DNA of 34,897 bases from Ectocarpus siliculosus (taxonomy: Eukaryota; Sar; Phaeophyceae; Ectocarpales; Ectocarpaceae), in the NCBI GenBank assembly GCA_000310025.1, contig FN649734.1:1882896-1917792 (forward strand), written 5' to 3'. Shown here one piece after another: positions 22,331 to 31,934 of this stretch; positions within the stretch are counted from its first letter, which is position 1, and each line of letters begins with the position of its first letter. The position numbers and the translations under genes are program-made. The notes beneath the pieces were generated by a model. It made no database searches and was not told the origin of the DNA. It saw only the letters and a program-made list of their open reading frames with translations.

Positions 22331-23386
22331 TTTCTCTTACATCGGTATTAGCCGTGACAAGTCGATTTCATTCTCTATCTCGACTCTCTTATATCGTAGC
22401 CGGCACTACTGTACCCATTAATTGAAAACAAAAGCCCGCGTGAGTCGCGCCGGTTGTATATGAAGGTGGCGCTCCGCCGACACCGTCACCACATGTACAG
22501 CAGCGCGCGTGCACCTGTTACGGCACCTCTTAATCTTGGAGTTCCGGGTCGGTGAGGTCGCACCACCGCACCCGGTGCGATTCTCACCACCCCGGTGCGC
22601 AAGTACAATCAAATCGTACCGTTCTTGTGTTTTTTTTCGCACCCCGGTGCCATATCTCCCCGCCCGGTGCCATCTCTCCGAAGCGTATGGTATTGACCGA
22701 AACTGGACTGCTGTTGCTATGTACCGCTGCCGCTCGCTGACACGCAGCCAGGTGCGTGCTCTATTCATAAGAAGAGAGACGAGAGGTTGCCAAAGCGAGG
22801 GCGGCTTCTTCTCTGTCAAGCGGATAGCAGGCTAGCGCAAGGGACTGCGACACGGACCCTTGTATGTGTCAACCGGAGTGTTCAGCAACATCAGCAGGTG
22901 AGGGTGCCGATGGTCGCGCAGCATGGGAAGGGAGCTGATTCAAAGCTTTCGAGAAGGAACCAGCGCCCCCCATCCCCCCCGCCGAATTGTATACCCCGCG
23001 GTGCTAAGAACACGCCAAAACTTTACCGCATCCCCCGAGGGAGCACGGCGCTTTTTGGTACTATGTCTTGTCTTTTTGGCGGTTTCCTCTGGGGTACGTT
23101 GCGCATGCCGCGGGGCGTTCGTTCTCTTGCGCGTTTTTTTTTTTTTCTCGAAGGATCGGGGTAATCTCCCCTTATGGCGATGCGCTTGGTTGCGGAACAT
23201 GCACCATCGCTCGGCGTACAACTCCTTTCCCACCCGACGCAGCCAACAGTCATGCGCATTTCGCTTTATTCAACTGCTATATGCATGCATCCGTTTGCAT
23301 CGAATCGAAATCAATCGTCATAGGAATCTCTGCGGCAAACTAAAAGGATCTTTTGTGGGCGGGGGGGGGGAGGGAACGTGGCCGGG
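22331..23386. other. Upstream region of the glycosyltransferase gene
   Basis: No coding exon supported. A good donor (CAGCAG|GTGAGG at about 22898) could mark a 5' UTR exon. A T run at about 23136-23146 and a poly-G run at 23360-23370 lie just before the chosen start codon. Confidence 0.4.
22570..22685. repeat. Diverged CCGGTGC motif cluster
   Basis: CCCGGTGCGATTCTCACC, CCCCGGTGCGCAAGTACAA, CCCCGGTGCCATATCTCC and CCCGGTGCCATCTCTCCG repeat the wording of the 20741-21112 array in looser form. Isolated CCGGTGC sites also occur near 20147 and 20223. Confidence 0.6.
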
Positions 23387-23446
23387 ATGAGGATGTCGGC
23401 GTTGATATGGCGATTGCTGAGGGCCACCTTGCCTCCAATACTTGCG
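23387..23446 (+). CDS. Glycosyltransferase exon 1
   Basis: ATG at 23387 (a second in-frame ATG at 23393) opens MRMSALIWRLLRATLPPILA, a short basic and hydrophobic start that joins exon 2 to form a membrane anchor. The donor GCG|GTAAGT is near consensus, phase 0. Another frame is also open here, so the start is the weakest part of this model. Confidence 0.6.
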
Positions 23447-24906
23447 GTAAGTCCTACGGCTTGACTGTGGTTTCCAACCGACGGTCGACGCGAGAGTTGT
23501 CACCGCCTCTATACTTTTGTCTTGGGGGAGTTCTGCATCGGTCGCTGTCACTTCTGTTAGATATGCATAGAGGAAAACCCATTAGACTACTCAGTCACCA
23601 GTTTTTTTTGTATAGGCTGACCCATTAGACTACCCTGTCAGTCTGTTCGATAAATGCTAACCCGTTAGACTAACCAGTCGTCTTTTTTTGGATACAGCCT
23701 AATCCATTAGACTGCATCTCCGTCAGCTAATGAGGTAGTCGGCTAACTTTTATTTTTTAGCTTCCACTAAGGAGATGTAGGGTGTTTGCTCCCTTCTTGC
23801 CAAAAGGTTAGAAAACGCCCGTAAAGTGCAGTCAGTCGACTCGTGCGGGCCCATCTCGTAGCGAACGTCGTACAGCGTGAGTGGGAAATACTATTCGCAG
23901 ACAGGGCTGGCTTCATCAGACGTGGTGTTGGCCTTCAGAAAGCAGTTGCACGTTCGTTCGCTGTCATTGTTGTCGTTGTCGTTTTCTGTCTCCCATACTT
24001 GTATCGATGAAAGGAAGGTCGTCAATTTGATTCTCGTTTTCTTTCTTCTCAGGTGGGCAGTTCCGCCTTCGCGGTTGGGCTGGACGAGAGAGGTGACGAG
24101 GCAGGCGGAGGCGCCATTGGCATGCGAGAGGGGTTTGTGGTGCAGGTGTGTGCTGCAGGACTCTAGTCCCCGCGTCCCTATTATAGAAGAAATCGCCAAC
24201 CTTTGTTGTCTAACGCTATAGGCATGCATGCCTCCTCACCAAAAGTCGAGGCACCTGCGTAGGGCGAGCACCGTAGGTGGTATGCCCTGGAGCGATGTAT
24301 TAAAGCTCGGTGTATCCACCGCGGAAAGAGTAGGGGCGTCCACCAAAACGTCGGCCTTGGAACCGTCTCGTCGAGCACCTTCCGTAACCGTATCGTTTGA
24401 TTTGTACATCTTTCTGGTCGTGGAGTAGTCGAGCTTTGAAAATCGGTCCAGGGCGTGTGATGTATTACGTGTCCACCTACGGTATGTGCTGTAGGTCGAT
24501 GCACCCGCCCTACAACAGGCGCCCGCCTTGTTCACCCGCCTTATTCAAGCGTATAAGGAACAGCTTGGTTGTTCTATATATATGTGTGTCTGCGCCGAGA
24601 GATTTCGCCCGCCCTTTTCGGGCTGCACCAACTGATGAACGTTGCGGAGCTCCGCGATGTTCTCGAGCTCAAACAGCAGGTAGGTGATTTTTGGAGACGA
24701 CTCATAGTTACGTCCGCCGTCTATCTATGCAAGAACGCCCCAAAAGCGGTCTATGTTTCGAAAGTGGACGCCGGGGCGCCAGCATACAGCAGTAGGTGAC
24801 GTAAGGACGTGCGATTACTCCACGACGAAGAGGATGCGTGAATCAAGCGATACGTCTTCGGAGAGCTCTCGGCGAGATGGCTCCAACGCCGCTGTTTTCG
24901 GCGCGG

Positions 24907-24948
<42 letters not shown>

Positions 24949-27900
24949 CTGCTGTGGAGCAGTCGGTCCACGGGGTGTGATGTCTTGTGTCACCTACGGT
25001 AATGTAATCGGCCCCTACTTGTCCCGCGGAGGATGTGCACGAACACGTAGTACTATCAATATTTTCTCGCGCTATGGTACACAGCAGCAGCTTAAGCCAT
25101 CATCGTCGTAGGAAAGGCTAGGCCTAGGCTGTGTGCACAACATACTTCACGGTGCAAAGTGCCCAAGAAAATTCTCACGCCTCGTTCCGTGCGGTTCGTT
25201 ATCGTCTTTTTTCCTTCTGGCCGGTTAACCGGTCGTGCGCAACCAACCACCCACCCAACCACCCAACCAACCACCCAGGAGGTGGGATGCCCGCAAGCCA
25301 TCTCGCACGACGAGGCGCTTGCGAGAACGTCGGACCACTCCTGGCCAGGCGGTGTTTTGAACGTTACGTCACTGGAGACAGTCGGTGAGCTGGCTTGAGC
25401 CTTGGTTGCGTCCACCCCCAACGACTAACCGCGGTGTTGTTGGGAGCTTTTTCCTACTTCGAAGTACTATGTTATGCACCCGCAATGGGTTGGTTGTCGT
25501 TCGGAAGGTGGAGCAACAGGCAAGACACTTGTCGTGCGCTGCTGTTTTTCTACGGGGGGGGGGCTACAACTACGAAAATTTCCGTCATGACGTAGAGGCG
25601 ACTCGTTTCACGGACACGGAAACATCAAAAGAAAAAAGGGTGTTACGAAATACGGCCCAGGGGCGGACCTTACACTATCTCTGTGTACAACGGTGGCGAT
25701 GGAGGAAGCAATTGAACCTCGACCCGAGGTCGACGTCCTCAGTCGGCGGCCCGTTGTGCCCCTGCCTCTGAGCATATCTGAGGCGGCAGACGGAAGGAAG
25801 ATTGGCTACCCAGGACGATCCTAAGAGTTGGCCTTTTTGGTGTACAGCAGTAAGTTGTAGGTGAATCGACGACTAGTTTAGACTATTGACCTTGACGTTG
25901 CAGCTATAACAAAAGCAGGTGATAAGATCCAATCCGAAGCTAAACCGATGGGGGCAGGATGGACGTTTTCAAAGGCCTTCTCGACCTTCTCCCGTGCCTG
26001 CGCGTGTGTGCGAAACAGACAGATTCTTCGTGTTCGTCCGTTAGGTCGCGTTAGAACCTGCGTCTTTAGCCCCTCCTTGTTGATCGTTCTTGCAAAGACA
26101 CCGAAGCCGAAGAAAGCCTCCTGCTGCTACGTCGCTCTGCATTCATTCCAGGTCGATCGGGGAATCATTACATGGCGATATCGGCAATGTTTTCCTTGGC
26201 ATATTGCTGCGGAGTGAAGGTGGTGAGTGGAGATGATGATCCGTGGTGCGGTCAAGAAACGGCGCAACGGCCGCGCATGTACAATACGCCACCACCGTGC
26301 CCACTATCCTCGCGCTAGATACCCTGAGGGTGAACGGTTCGACCCAATCGTCTTGTAGACCGGCACGATGCTAGAACGCACGTGGGGATGACGGGGCTCA
26401 CGACGGGACTGAATCCAGGTGTTCTTCAGGACGATTGGACGCGCTGCTTCCGGGTCCCGACTCGAATAGCCCTGCCACGCATGCTTGGATGGACCCTCTT
26501 GTGTATGCGGGTTCGAAGTAATAGAGAGCTGTGAGCCTACGTTGGAACATTTTCGCGGGGGAGTTCGTCCGTGTGTCTCGACCAAGTTCCCTCCCGTTTA
26601 TGTCCAACGAAGATTCGTCGAAAATGCCCACCTTTGCTCTCAAATCGCGCTTCGCTTTGCTTATGATATTGTTTTGCTCGTGCCCAGCTCCAGCTACCCG
26701 ACACCGACTATCGCTTCCCTACCGAGGAAGGGGGAGAGTTCAAGTCGTCGAAGCACCTCTTCACGTTCTCCTCCAACGGCACTGATGGCGTCGAGGCGGA
26801 GCGACAGACATGGTCCCAGTTGACGGGTCTAGAAGACCTCCAGGGCCGAGTGGGAATCTGTCCCAAGGAGAGGATCGTCGATGGGACACATGCCAACCAC
26901 ATCACGGGTAAAGCTCGGGTATTTGTTTTTTGCCGGCAGGGTTTGATTGTGAACCACACGGGATGGGGATGGACAAAACCCTCAGGCCTATTTCTGGCAA
27001 ACATGCACTCAAGCTTCTCAATTGGTGTCCAAATGATAGCGTACCGCCTGCGGAGGTCCACGCGGGATACAGCCCGAGGTACAAGAGGGGTACCCCCGCG
27101 GGTTCGGCGGGGCCACAATATATGCATCTTAGCGGCGCTTGTGCGACAGTGCCTACTTTCGGCAGGGATGAGAGTACAGACAGGCATGTCGGGGTCGGGC
27201 AGAAGGATGAGGGCGTTGGCATCATCGCCAATGAGCGACAAGTAGTAGCTGTACGCGATCGGGGACCACCTTTGTCGCTGGTTAAACACGTCTTGATGAT
27301 GCTGGGGGTCATTCGGTACTGCTGGTGCTGCACCCTACCACCTGGTCGAGGGGGGAGGGGAGGGGGGGGGGGCTGTTGAGGCCTACACAAATGGAAACTT
27401 TTGATGATCCGACATCCCCGATAAGTGTTTTCCGGGATCGGGCGTGCGAATTTCTGGAATTTCTGGGCGTACTGTGCACCCAGGGAGTGAAACCGCCGAA
27501 TATTACCCCAAAGTGCGCCCGACATCCTAGGGTCCGCAGTGCATCCCCGTCGTCTTTTTTTTCATACTCACTCGTACCTGTATGCGTCGGTTCCTTTGCT
27601 TGGGTGCGCGTCCTTTAACCTCGTACGTATGTGCATGCGCCGATTCCTCTGTTTGGGCGTTGTCCAGGGCTTGGCAAAGACCTTCAGACATGTATTCGCC
27701 ACGTGCACATGCGAGGGTGCGAGGCCGCCTACCTGCAGCAGGTGATCGGTGACGAAAGGTCTTGCCCGGATTCGCCGCCGCCACCCGTGGAGACGGATGG
27801 GGAGCCTACTGAATTGGTGGTTCCCGGGACGGCAGGGTTGCCCTCCGAAAGGAAGGGGGACGGGCATCTGGTGGTGCACATTCGATCGCAGGATATCTTT

Positions 27901-30677
27901 AGTCCTGACACGAGATTTCATCAGTACGGACAGGTGTGGCGCGCAAGCAGAGTGTTTTCTTTTGCGCTTCTTGTATACTCGATTATTTTCGGCGAGACTT
28001 GGGGGTCCACCGGGTTCTGTTGACGTTAACGTAGGTACGGAGTTTTCGGGGGCCGAAGCCGATATGTATGTAGATCTACTTAGCAAGGGAGAATGCTACA
28101 ACTACGGGTTCAGGGGTATCTATCTAGGTGAAGGTGCTCCGTTTGTGGTTCTCTTGTTGCCCGCTAACGGTTGGAGGTTACAATATTGAACCACTTTTTC
28201 TGCTAGAGCGGCAAGCTTGGTAGTCCCCCAATACTGTCACGATCGAGGTGTAGTGTCAAAATGTACCCCCCAACGTGTTCGACAGGCAGGGTCTTGGCCT
28301 GCGCAAAAGTTCCAACGAGAGTTCTCCAACCCCCGCCCCCCTGGCGACGCTACTATGACAACGCCTGCGGCAGCAAGAATGAATTGATTGGTGTAAAGTC
28401 GCCGCGTGCTTATATATCCCGCATCCCTCATGTCCCAGTTTCTTCCCGCCCCTCCTCGCCTCGTTGCGGTTTCTTCTCCCCCATCAAACCTCGCTGGCGC
28501 ACCGTTCGTTACCTCTCTCGCCCTCTTCAAGCCGCCCTTGGGGTATTTTCTGGCCGTCATCGCGAGCAAGAAGTGGGACTACTTGTCGGTCCTCACGTCC
28601 GGACCAGACAAGCAGCTCAACCCGACGTATAGCGTGATCGCAGAGCTCAACCGCCAAGGGTACCTTGGGACCAACGTGGGGATGCATAAGGTAGGTGGGT
28701 GTGGGGCGATGCTATTACTTAGGAACATCCGGCGTGTCCATTTAGTTCCCGCAAAAGCAATTTCGCGGTGATTTTAAAAGCAGTGGTTCCAACCGGAACC
28801 AAGGAAATATGCGGAATGTGGGTGAAATACCTCGCGAGGTTTTCGTACCACCCGTGAATGTTAGTTGGCGACCGATGTGTTTCTGCTTACTTCGGTCGTA
28901 TTTTGTGTGGTTTGGGGGGAGGACGTATGTATGCACCTTTCTGCTTTGTCGCCCTCAAGCACACGGCAAAATTCCGATGTGCATCGCACCCAGCCGGCAT
29001 GAGCGACGATGGTGTCGGTCCGGCGTTTGTCGGCCGTTTGCAACCACACAACCTAGACACGATGTGACAACGTTCGCCCCACGGTGTTGCTGTTTTGGTG
29101 ACGCGGACACGTTGTTTGCCCCGTTGGGCTACAAAGTGTCTACCGCAGAGCAATCCCGAAAGCGCAAATCACTTCTTCTGCTGTTGTTGTTGTCCGTTGT
29201 TCGGCAACAGGAAACAGGACTACTTGTATTGTACCAAATTTTGAGCTTCCTACGGGTGTGAACAATGTTGTCCACTACTTCATTATCTTCGTCTCTTGGT
29301 AGAAGTATATGTTTTCCGTGGGCGCGCCCACCCCTCAGATTCGAACACAGGTTTTACACCGTGTTGTCTGGCGAGTCAAGTCACTAACTCAGCCACGGCG
29401 ATTTTATTTTCTCCTGCACTATTACCATTAACATTCTCAACGTTCCGTGTTGTCTGGCGCGGTCAAGTCCCTAACTCAGCCGTCGCTATTTTATTCTCTC
29501 CTGCACCATTACCATTAACATGCTCAACGTTCCGCGAAAACGTTCCGCGAACAAAAAAGGACCGGTCGTTCTGGGTAGACCTGCAGACCATGCTCTGCGC
29601 GGACAACCTTGCCCTGTCGCACTCTACCCTGTCGAACCTTCTGCTGGCGCACTCGAGAGCCAAGCGCTTCTTCCTGCCGTGGGGTTGCGAGCCGCAACCG
29701 TGGACCTTGAAGCTCAACCGCTTCGTGAACGCCTCGATGATCTGCCTCCAAAGGCCGGAGGTTCAGGCGAGTTTTGTTTTTGAGGTTCTGGTAGTAAACT
29801 CTTGCCGGCGGGTCGTCCACAGAAGAAGGGAGTTGTCTGGGGACGGTGCGGTCTACTTGATGACATGCATGGAACGTAGCATGGCCCCTTTCTTTTCGGT
29901 TGGTTGTCGTATTTAGGATGGTGCGGTAAATTTACATAGTGACAACATGGCCCTTCGTTTTCGGTTTGCTTTTGGCAAGGCCATCCCGGTTCGCGTTGGC
30001 TCTCGCGCGGCAGACAACCGAATCCTTACAAGAGTAAACTCGATGCTCTTATCATACACAGAGGGAAATGAGGGTTTTCGGTTTTTACCCATAAATCCAT
30101 CGTTTATCTAGCTAACGTTCGTCTTCGGGATTGGTCACCAGTTTCACGGCTGACTCGCTAAGCACTCGTCTCCTTTCCCTGGTTAGATTGTCATCGGCCT
30201 CTGGATAACTGTAGTGAACCAAGTGAGTGTTTTGCCAGTATCCAAACATCAACGAACAGAGAGTACTGCGGTCGGGTCATTCCCATCACGTTGATGCACT
30301 ACTACTACTGTAGTGCATTGCAGGTGGGTCTCTCCTCCCCTCTCGGCATCGCTCGGTAATTTAAGAGATTCTGGTCCGGTCAGAACCCGGCGTGCTCGGG
30401 TAGGGGTGCGAGATCAATGGCCCAACGGCTACGCCATGCACGACTGACTGTGAGTACACCACTCCCCCCCTTTCGCGTGCTCAAACGTTCCCCACGCATG
30501 CCCCTGCTTTGTGCGTTGTTGAACCTGGTGATTCACCCCCGAGGACAGGTGTACGGTATCGATTGGCGAACAACCAAAGACGCTTACACCGTGTACGACT
30601 CCTGGGATCCAAACTCCAACATGATGGAGATGGTCGTTTCCGACGCAGTCAAGGGCGTGCAGCGCTGCTGCAATTGA
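23387..30677 (+). CDS. Fucosyltransferase-superfamily glycosyltransferase, 10-exon gene model
   Basis: Model: join(23387-23446, 24053-24145, 24602-24679, 25279-25384, 26152-26222, 26688-26907, 27668-27933, 28532-28690, 29560-29760, 30549-30677), about 460 codons; every phase agrees. Residues about 4-32 form a hydrophobic N-terminal anchor, suggesting a type II Golgi enzyme. GRSGNHY (113-119), then LPDTDYRFP, resembles the GRxGNQ loop of GDP-fucose-dependent enzymes (GT11 and relatives). HIRSQDIF (280-287) is at the place of the HxRxGD nucleotide-sugar motif. YGQ|PPLGYF and DLQTMLCADNLALSHSTLSN (358-377) match the C-terminal donor-site region. The family normally moves fucose from GDP-fucose to a glycan. 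A role in cell-wall glycan synthesis, possibly fucoidan, is inference only. A Pro/Glu-rich insert lies before HIRSQD. Other GT-B families with the HxRxGD motif remain possible. Confidence 0.8.
23578..23730. repeat. CCCATTAGACTA tandem repeat in intron 1
   Basis: Four diverged copies at about 23578, 23621, 23661 and 23703, a period of about 40 bp: CCCATTAGACTACTCAGTC, CCCATTAGACTACCCTGTC, CCCGTTAGACTAACCAGTC, TCCATTAGACTGCATCTCC. The core is the reverse complement of the TAGTCTAATGG motif at 6064-6300. Confidence 0.75.
24053..24145 (+). CDS. Glycosyltransferase exon 2
   Basis: The acceptor TTTCTTTCTTCTCAG is excellent. Phase 0 in and out, 31 codons (VGSSAFAVGLDERGDEAGG...). It finishes the hydrophobic anchor and begins the stem. 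The donor is GTGCAG|GTGTGT. Confidence 0.72.
24271..24482 (-). mobile_element. MITE-like element, copy 1
   Basis: A 212-bp unit with perfect 10-bp terminal inverted repeats CCGTAGGTGG / CCACCTACGG. It lies in intron 2 of the glycosyltransferase gene. Its internal sequence matches 24790-24999 in inverted orientation. No clear target-site duplication was found. The minus strand reads DYSTTRKMYKSNDTVTEGAR. Confidence 0.6.
24602..24679 (+). CDS. Glycosyltransferase exon 3
   Basis: Acceptor CGCCGAGAG, phase 0. Encodes ISPALFGLHQLMNVAELRDV and ends ELKQQ, a helical stem segment. The donor is CAG|GTAGGT. Confidence 0.65.
24790..24999 (+). mobile_element. MITE-like element, copy 2
   Basis: A 210-bp unit with ends CAGTAGGTGAC / GTCACCTACGG, inverted relative to copy 1, in intron 3 of the glycosyltransferase gene. 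The plus strand reads DYSTTKRMRESSDTSSESSR, clearly related to copy 1. A TC run (24907-24946) has grown where copy 1 has CTACTCTTTCC. Confidence 0.6.
24907..24946. repeat. TC microsatellite
   Basis: About 20 uninterrupted CT/TC units inside the second MITE-like copy. Confidence 0.95.
25243..25278. repeat. CCAACCA tract before exon 4 acceptor
   Basis: AACCAACCACCCACCCAACC-type repeats run into CCCAG|exon 4 and supply the pyrimidine-rich part of the splice site. Confidence 0.8.
25279..25384 (+). CDS. Glycosyltransferase exon 4
   Basis: The acceptor is the end of a CCAACCA-type tract (CCACCCAG), phase 0. Encodes EVGCPQAISHDEALARTSDH and ends VTSLETV. The donor is GTCG|GTGAGC, phase 1, so the split Gly opens the GRSGNH motif. 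Confidence 0.78.
26152..26222 (+). CDS. Glycosyltransferase exon 5, GRSGNH motif
   Basis: Acceptor CATTCATTCCAG, phase 1. Encodes GRSGNHYMAISAMFSLAYC then CGVKV, the glycine-rich loop and first helix of the catalytic domain. The donor is GGTG|GTGAGT, phase 0. Confidence 0.85.
26688..26907 (+). CDS. Glycosyltransferase exon 6
   Basis: Acceptor CTCGTGCCCAG, phase 0. The join VKV|LQLPDTDYRFP is natural after the GRSGNH helix. Codon use is clearly coding, with no in-frame stop over 73 codons and no ATG at the start. It holds an acceptor-side loop (SSNGTDG is a possible N-glycosylation site). The donor is ACGG|GTAAAG, phase 1. Confidence 0.83.
26908..27667 (+). other. Glycosyltransferase intron 6
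   Basis: A GTAAAG...CAG intron of 760 bp. A minus-strand open frame (26708-27289) crosses it and exon 6; no family is recognised. A G-rich run lies at 27350-27372. Near the 3' end a block is duplicated: TATGCGTCGGTTCCTTTGC (about 27581) and CATGCGCCGATTCCTCTGT (about 27633). Confidence 0.55.
27668..27933 (+). CDS. Glycosyltransferase exon 7, HIRSQD motif
   Basis: Acceptor GTTGTCCAG, phase 1, gives HIT|G|LGKDLQTCIRHVHM. It then holds a Pro/Glu-rich insert and GDGHLVVHIRSQDIF. HIRSQD replaces the family's HxRxGD: His, Arg and Asp are kept, but Gly is Gln (CAG at the second-last codon of the motif). The donor is GGACAG|GTGTGG, phase 0. Confidence 0.85.
28532..28690 (+). CDS. Glycosyltransferase exon 8
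   Basis: Acceptor CCCTCTTCAAG after a CT-rich tract, phase 0. The join YGQ|PPLGYFLAVIASKKWDYL is natural for the family. Encodes the strand VLTSGPDKQLNP and the following helix, 53 codons. The donor is AAG|GTAGGT. Confidence 0.85.
29333..29401 (-). repeat. tRNA-like sequence, probable SINE fragment
   Basis: On the minus strand, TGGCTGAGTTAG (29394-29383) fits an A box and GTGTTCGAATC (29348-29338) fits a B box, 34 nt apart as in a tRNA. Acceptor and T stems pair only in part, so it is not a working tRNA. Confidence 0.5.
29362..29533. repeat. 86-bp tandem duplication before exon 9
   Basis: GTGTTGTCTGGCGAGTCAAG... to CATTCTCAACGTTCC, then GTGTTGTCTGGCGCGGTCAA... to CATGCTCAACGTTCC. The two copies abut and differ at few sites. 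The first overlaps the tRNA-like A box. Confidence 0.88.
29560..29760 (+). CDS. Glycosyltransferase exon 9, donor-binding C-terminal motif
   Basis: Phase 0 in. Encodes DRSFWVDLQTML, then CADNLALSHSTLSNLLLAHS, like the D..LM..C......S.STFSWW block of GT11-type enzymes, then FFLPWGCEPQPW. The acceptor (ACAAAAAAG) lacks a pyrimidine tract and the donor GAG|GTTCAG is weak, so the exact edges are uncertain although the coding core is clear. Confidence 0.78.
30371..30465 (-). repeat. Dispersed repeat family B, copy 3, tRNA-like boxes
   Basis: On the minus strand, TGGCGTAGCCGTTGGGCC (A-box-like) and CGGGTTCTGACCGG (B-box-like) lie about 31 nt apart, the usual tRNA spacing. It lies in the last intron of the glycosyltransferase gene, about 84 bp before the exon 10 acceptor, and matches 8636-8735. 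Confidence 0.6.
30549..30677 (+). CDS. Glycosyltransferase exon 10, last coding exon
   Basis: Acceptor CCGAGGACAG, phase 0, gives RPE|VYGIDWRTTKDAYTVYDSWD and ends RCCN with TGA at 30675-30677. The VYGIDW..YTVYDSW lettering fits the end of the same catalytic domain. Confidence 0.8.
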   Translation: MYGIDWRTTKDAYTVYDSWDPNSNMMEMVVSDAVKGVQRCCN

Positions 30678-31934
30678 CTTGAGAGTAGTTAGCGTTTTGG
30701 TCCATTCCTGAGTTACTACAAGTATGCTGTAACCACCTTTTTTTGACAGGGCTTAAATGTCCGGGGTACACGCATGCAGGTCTCCGTGTGTGCCAGAACA
30801 CCGCGCCCCAAGAACTGTATTTTCTGGGTCGGCTGTTCGCAAGGCACCCTGATCGCACTGCAGTGAAGATTGGGTTGAGCAGTGGCACCACCACAATTAT
30901 TTGCGGGCCATGCCCGCTTTCAGGGCATGGTAACGCGAGGAAAATATGCGTAAACCCCTCCTGCCCCGCACGCGCGCGCGCGCGCGGGCCTCCCATACCG
31001 CACACACATGACCCCATGCGCACGCTTGAACGTTGACGAAAGTTGCACTCCACGCGCCCTGCAGTTGGCGCACGCGCGAGTGAGCGTGTCGTTTTTAGTT
31101 GTATTTTCTTTCGCTGTCAGTTTAATCCGACAAGGAAGGGTGGGGGAGCTCATGTCCTTAGTGTTTCGGTGTTCTCTCATTTGTAGCTTGAGCCTTCCTC
31201 ACCCCCGCGCTGGGGACGCGGCAGAGAGAGAACTGGCCGACGGTGTATTTCCTAGCGTTGGTAGGGGTGCGACCCTCGGCGTTTGTGACGGTGAGCGTGC
31301 TGTAATAGGATTGTTGCTTCTGTTGGTTGTTGTTGTGGTGATGGTTGTTTACCGTGGTGATACTGGTGATTTCCTAAATGCATATAACGGCTGTATTTTG
31401 TCTTTGTAGTCCCCGAATCGGGAGCCATCGCACCTTATTGTTGTGTGTTATTACTCTAACCTTTTCTGTCGCGGTCAAGTCTGGACACCGGTCATGATTT
31501 GTTTTTCATGTGTTTCCGTGAGTGGTGGGGCAAGGCTCTATTTGAGGTTCTGTGTTTTTTACCTGATTGCGCATGGACCACACAACGTACGTACGTCGAT
31601 TAGTCTAGGTCGTGAATGTTTTCTTGGGCTTTTTTTATAAGTTCACGTGTTCAAGAACGATACGGCGCAAGGCCGGTCGATGCCGCACATGAGCGGCCGA
31701 CTATGTATACGACCCATGACAGTTCATGACTTCCTCATCATCCGTTGAGCGGACGAAGGCCTACAATGGCCCATGGGCCCCAGTATGGGCTGCTGATGGG
31801 CCGGGTTTCGGACCTGTTGGCTGTCAAAGTAAATTCAGCATGAGGGTGTGGGTCAAATTCATTAGCCACCGTACCTCGAGGGATCGATCACAAGGCTTGC
31901 CACGGGCGACAGATCCGAACGAGACACATAATTA
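30678..31934. other. Glycosyltransferase 3' UTR and intergenic sequence
   Basis: No coding exon supported. A CG dinucleotide run lies at 30969-30987, and ACGTACGTACG at about 31586. The poly(A) site could not be placed. Confidence 0.5.

Noticed and set aside
22418-22819. 133-codon minus-strand frame
   Set aside because: It spans the CCGGTGC repeat cluster, and its peptide has no domain.
25699-25824. 41-codon frame (MEEAIEPRPEVDVLSRRPVV...) as an exon between glycosyltransferase exons 4 and 5
   Set aside because: Exon 4 (phase 1 out) joins exon 5 (phase 1 in) directly and restores GRSGNH. This frame ends in TAA with no donor before it.
26708-27289. 193-codon minus-strand frame as a gene or retrotransposon fragment
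   Set aside because: It overlaps the well-supported exon 6 on the other strand, and no conserved motif could be recognised.
29333-29401. Working tRNA gene on the minus strand
   Set aside because: A and B boxes are spaced correctly, but only part of the acceptor and T stems can pair and no clear anticodon arm was found.
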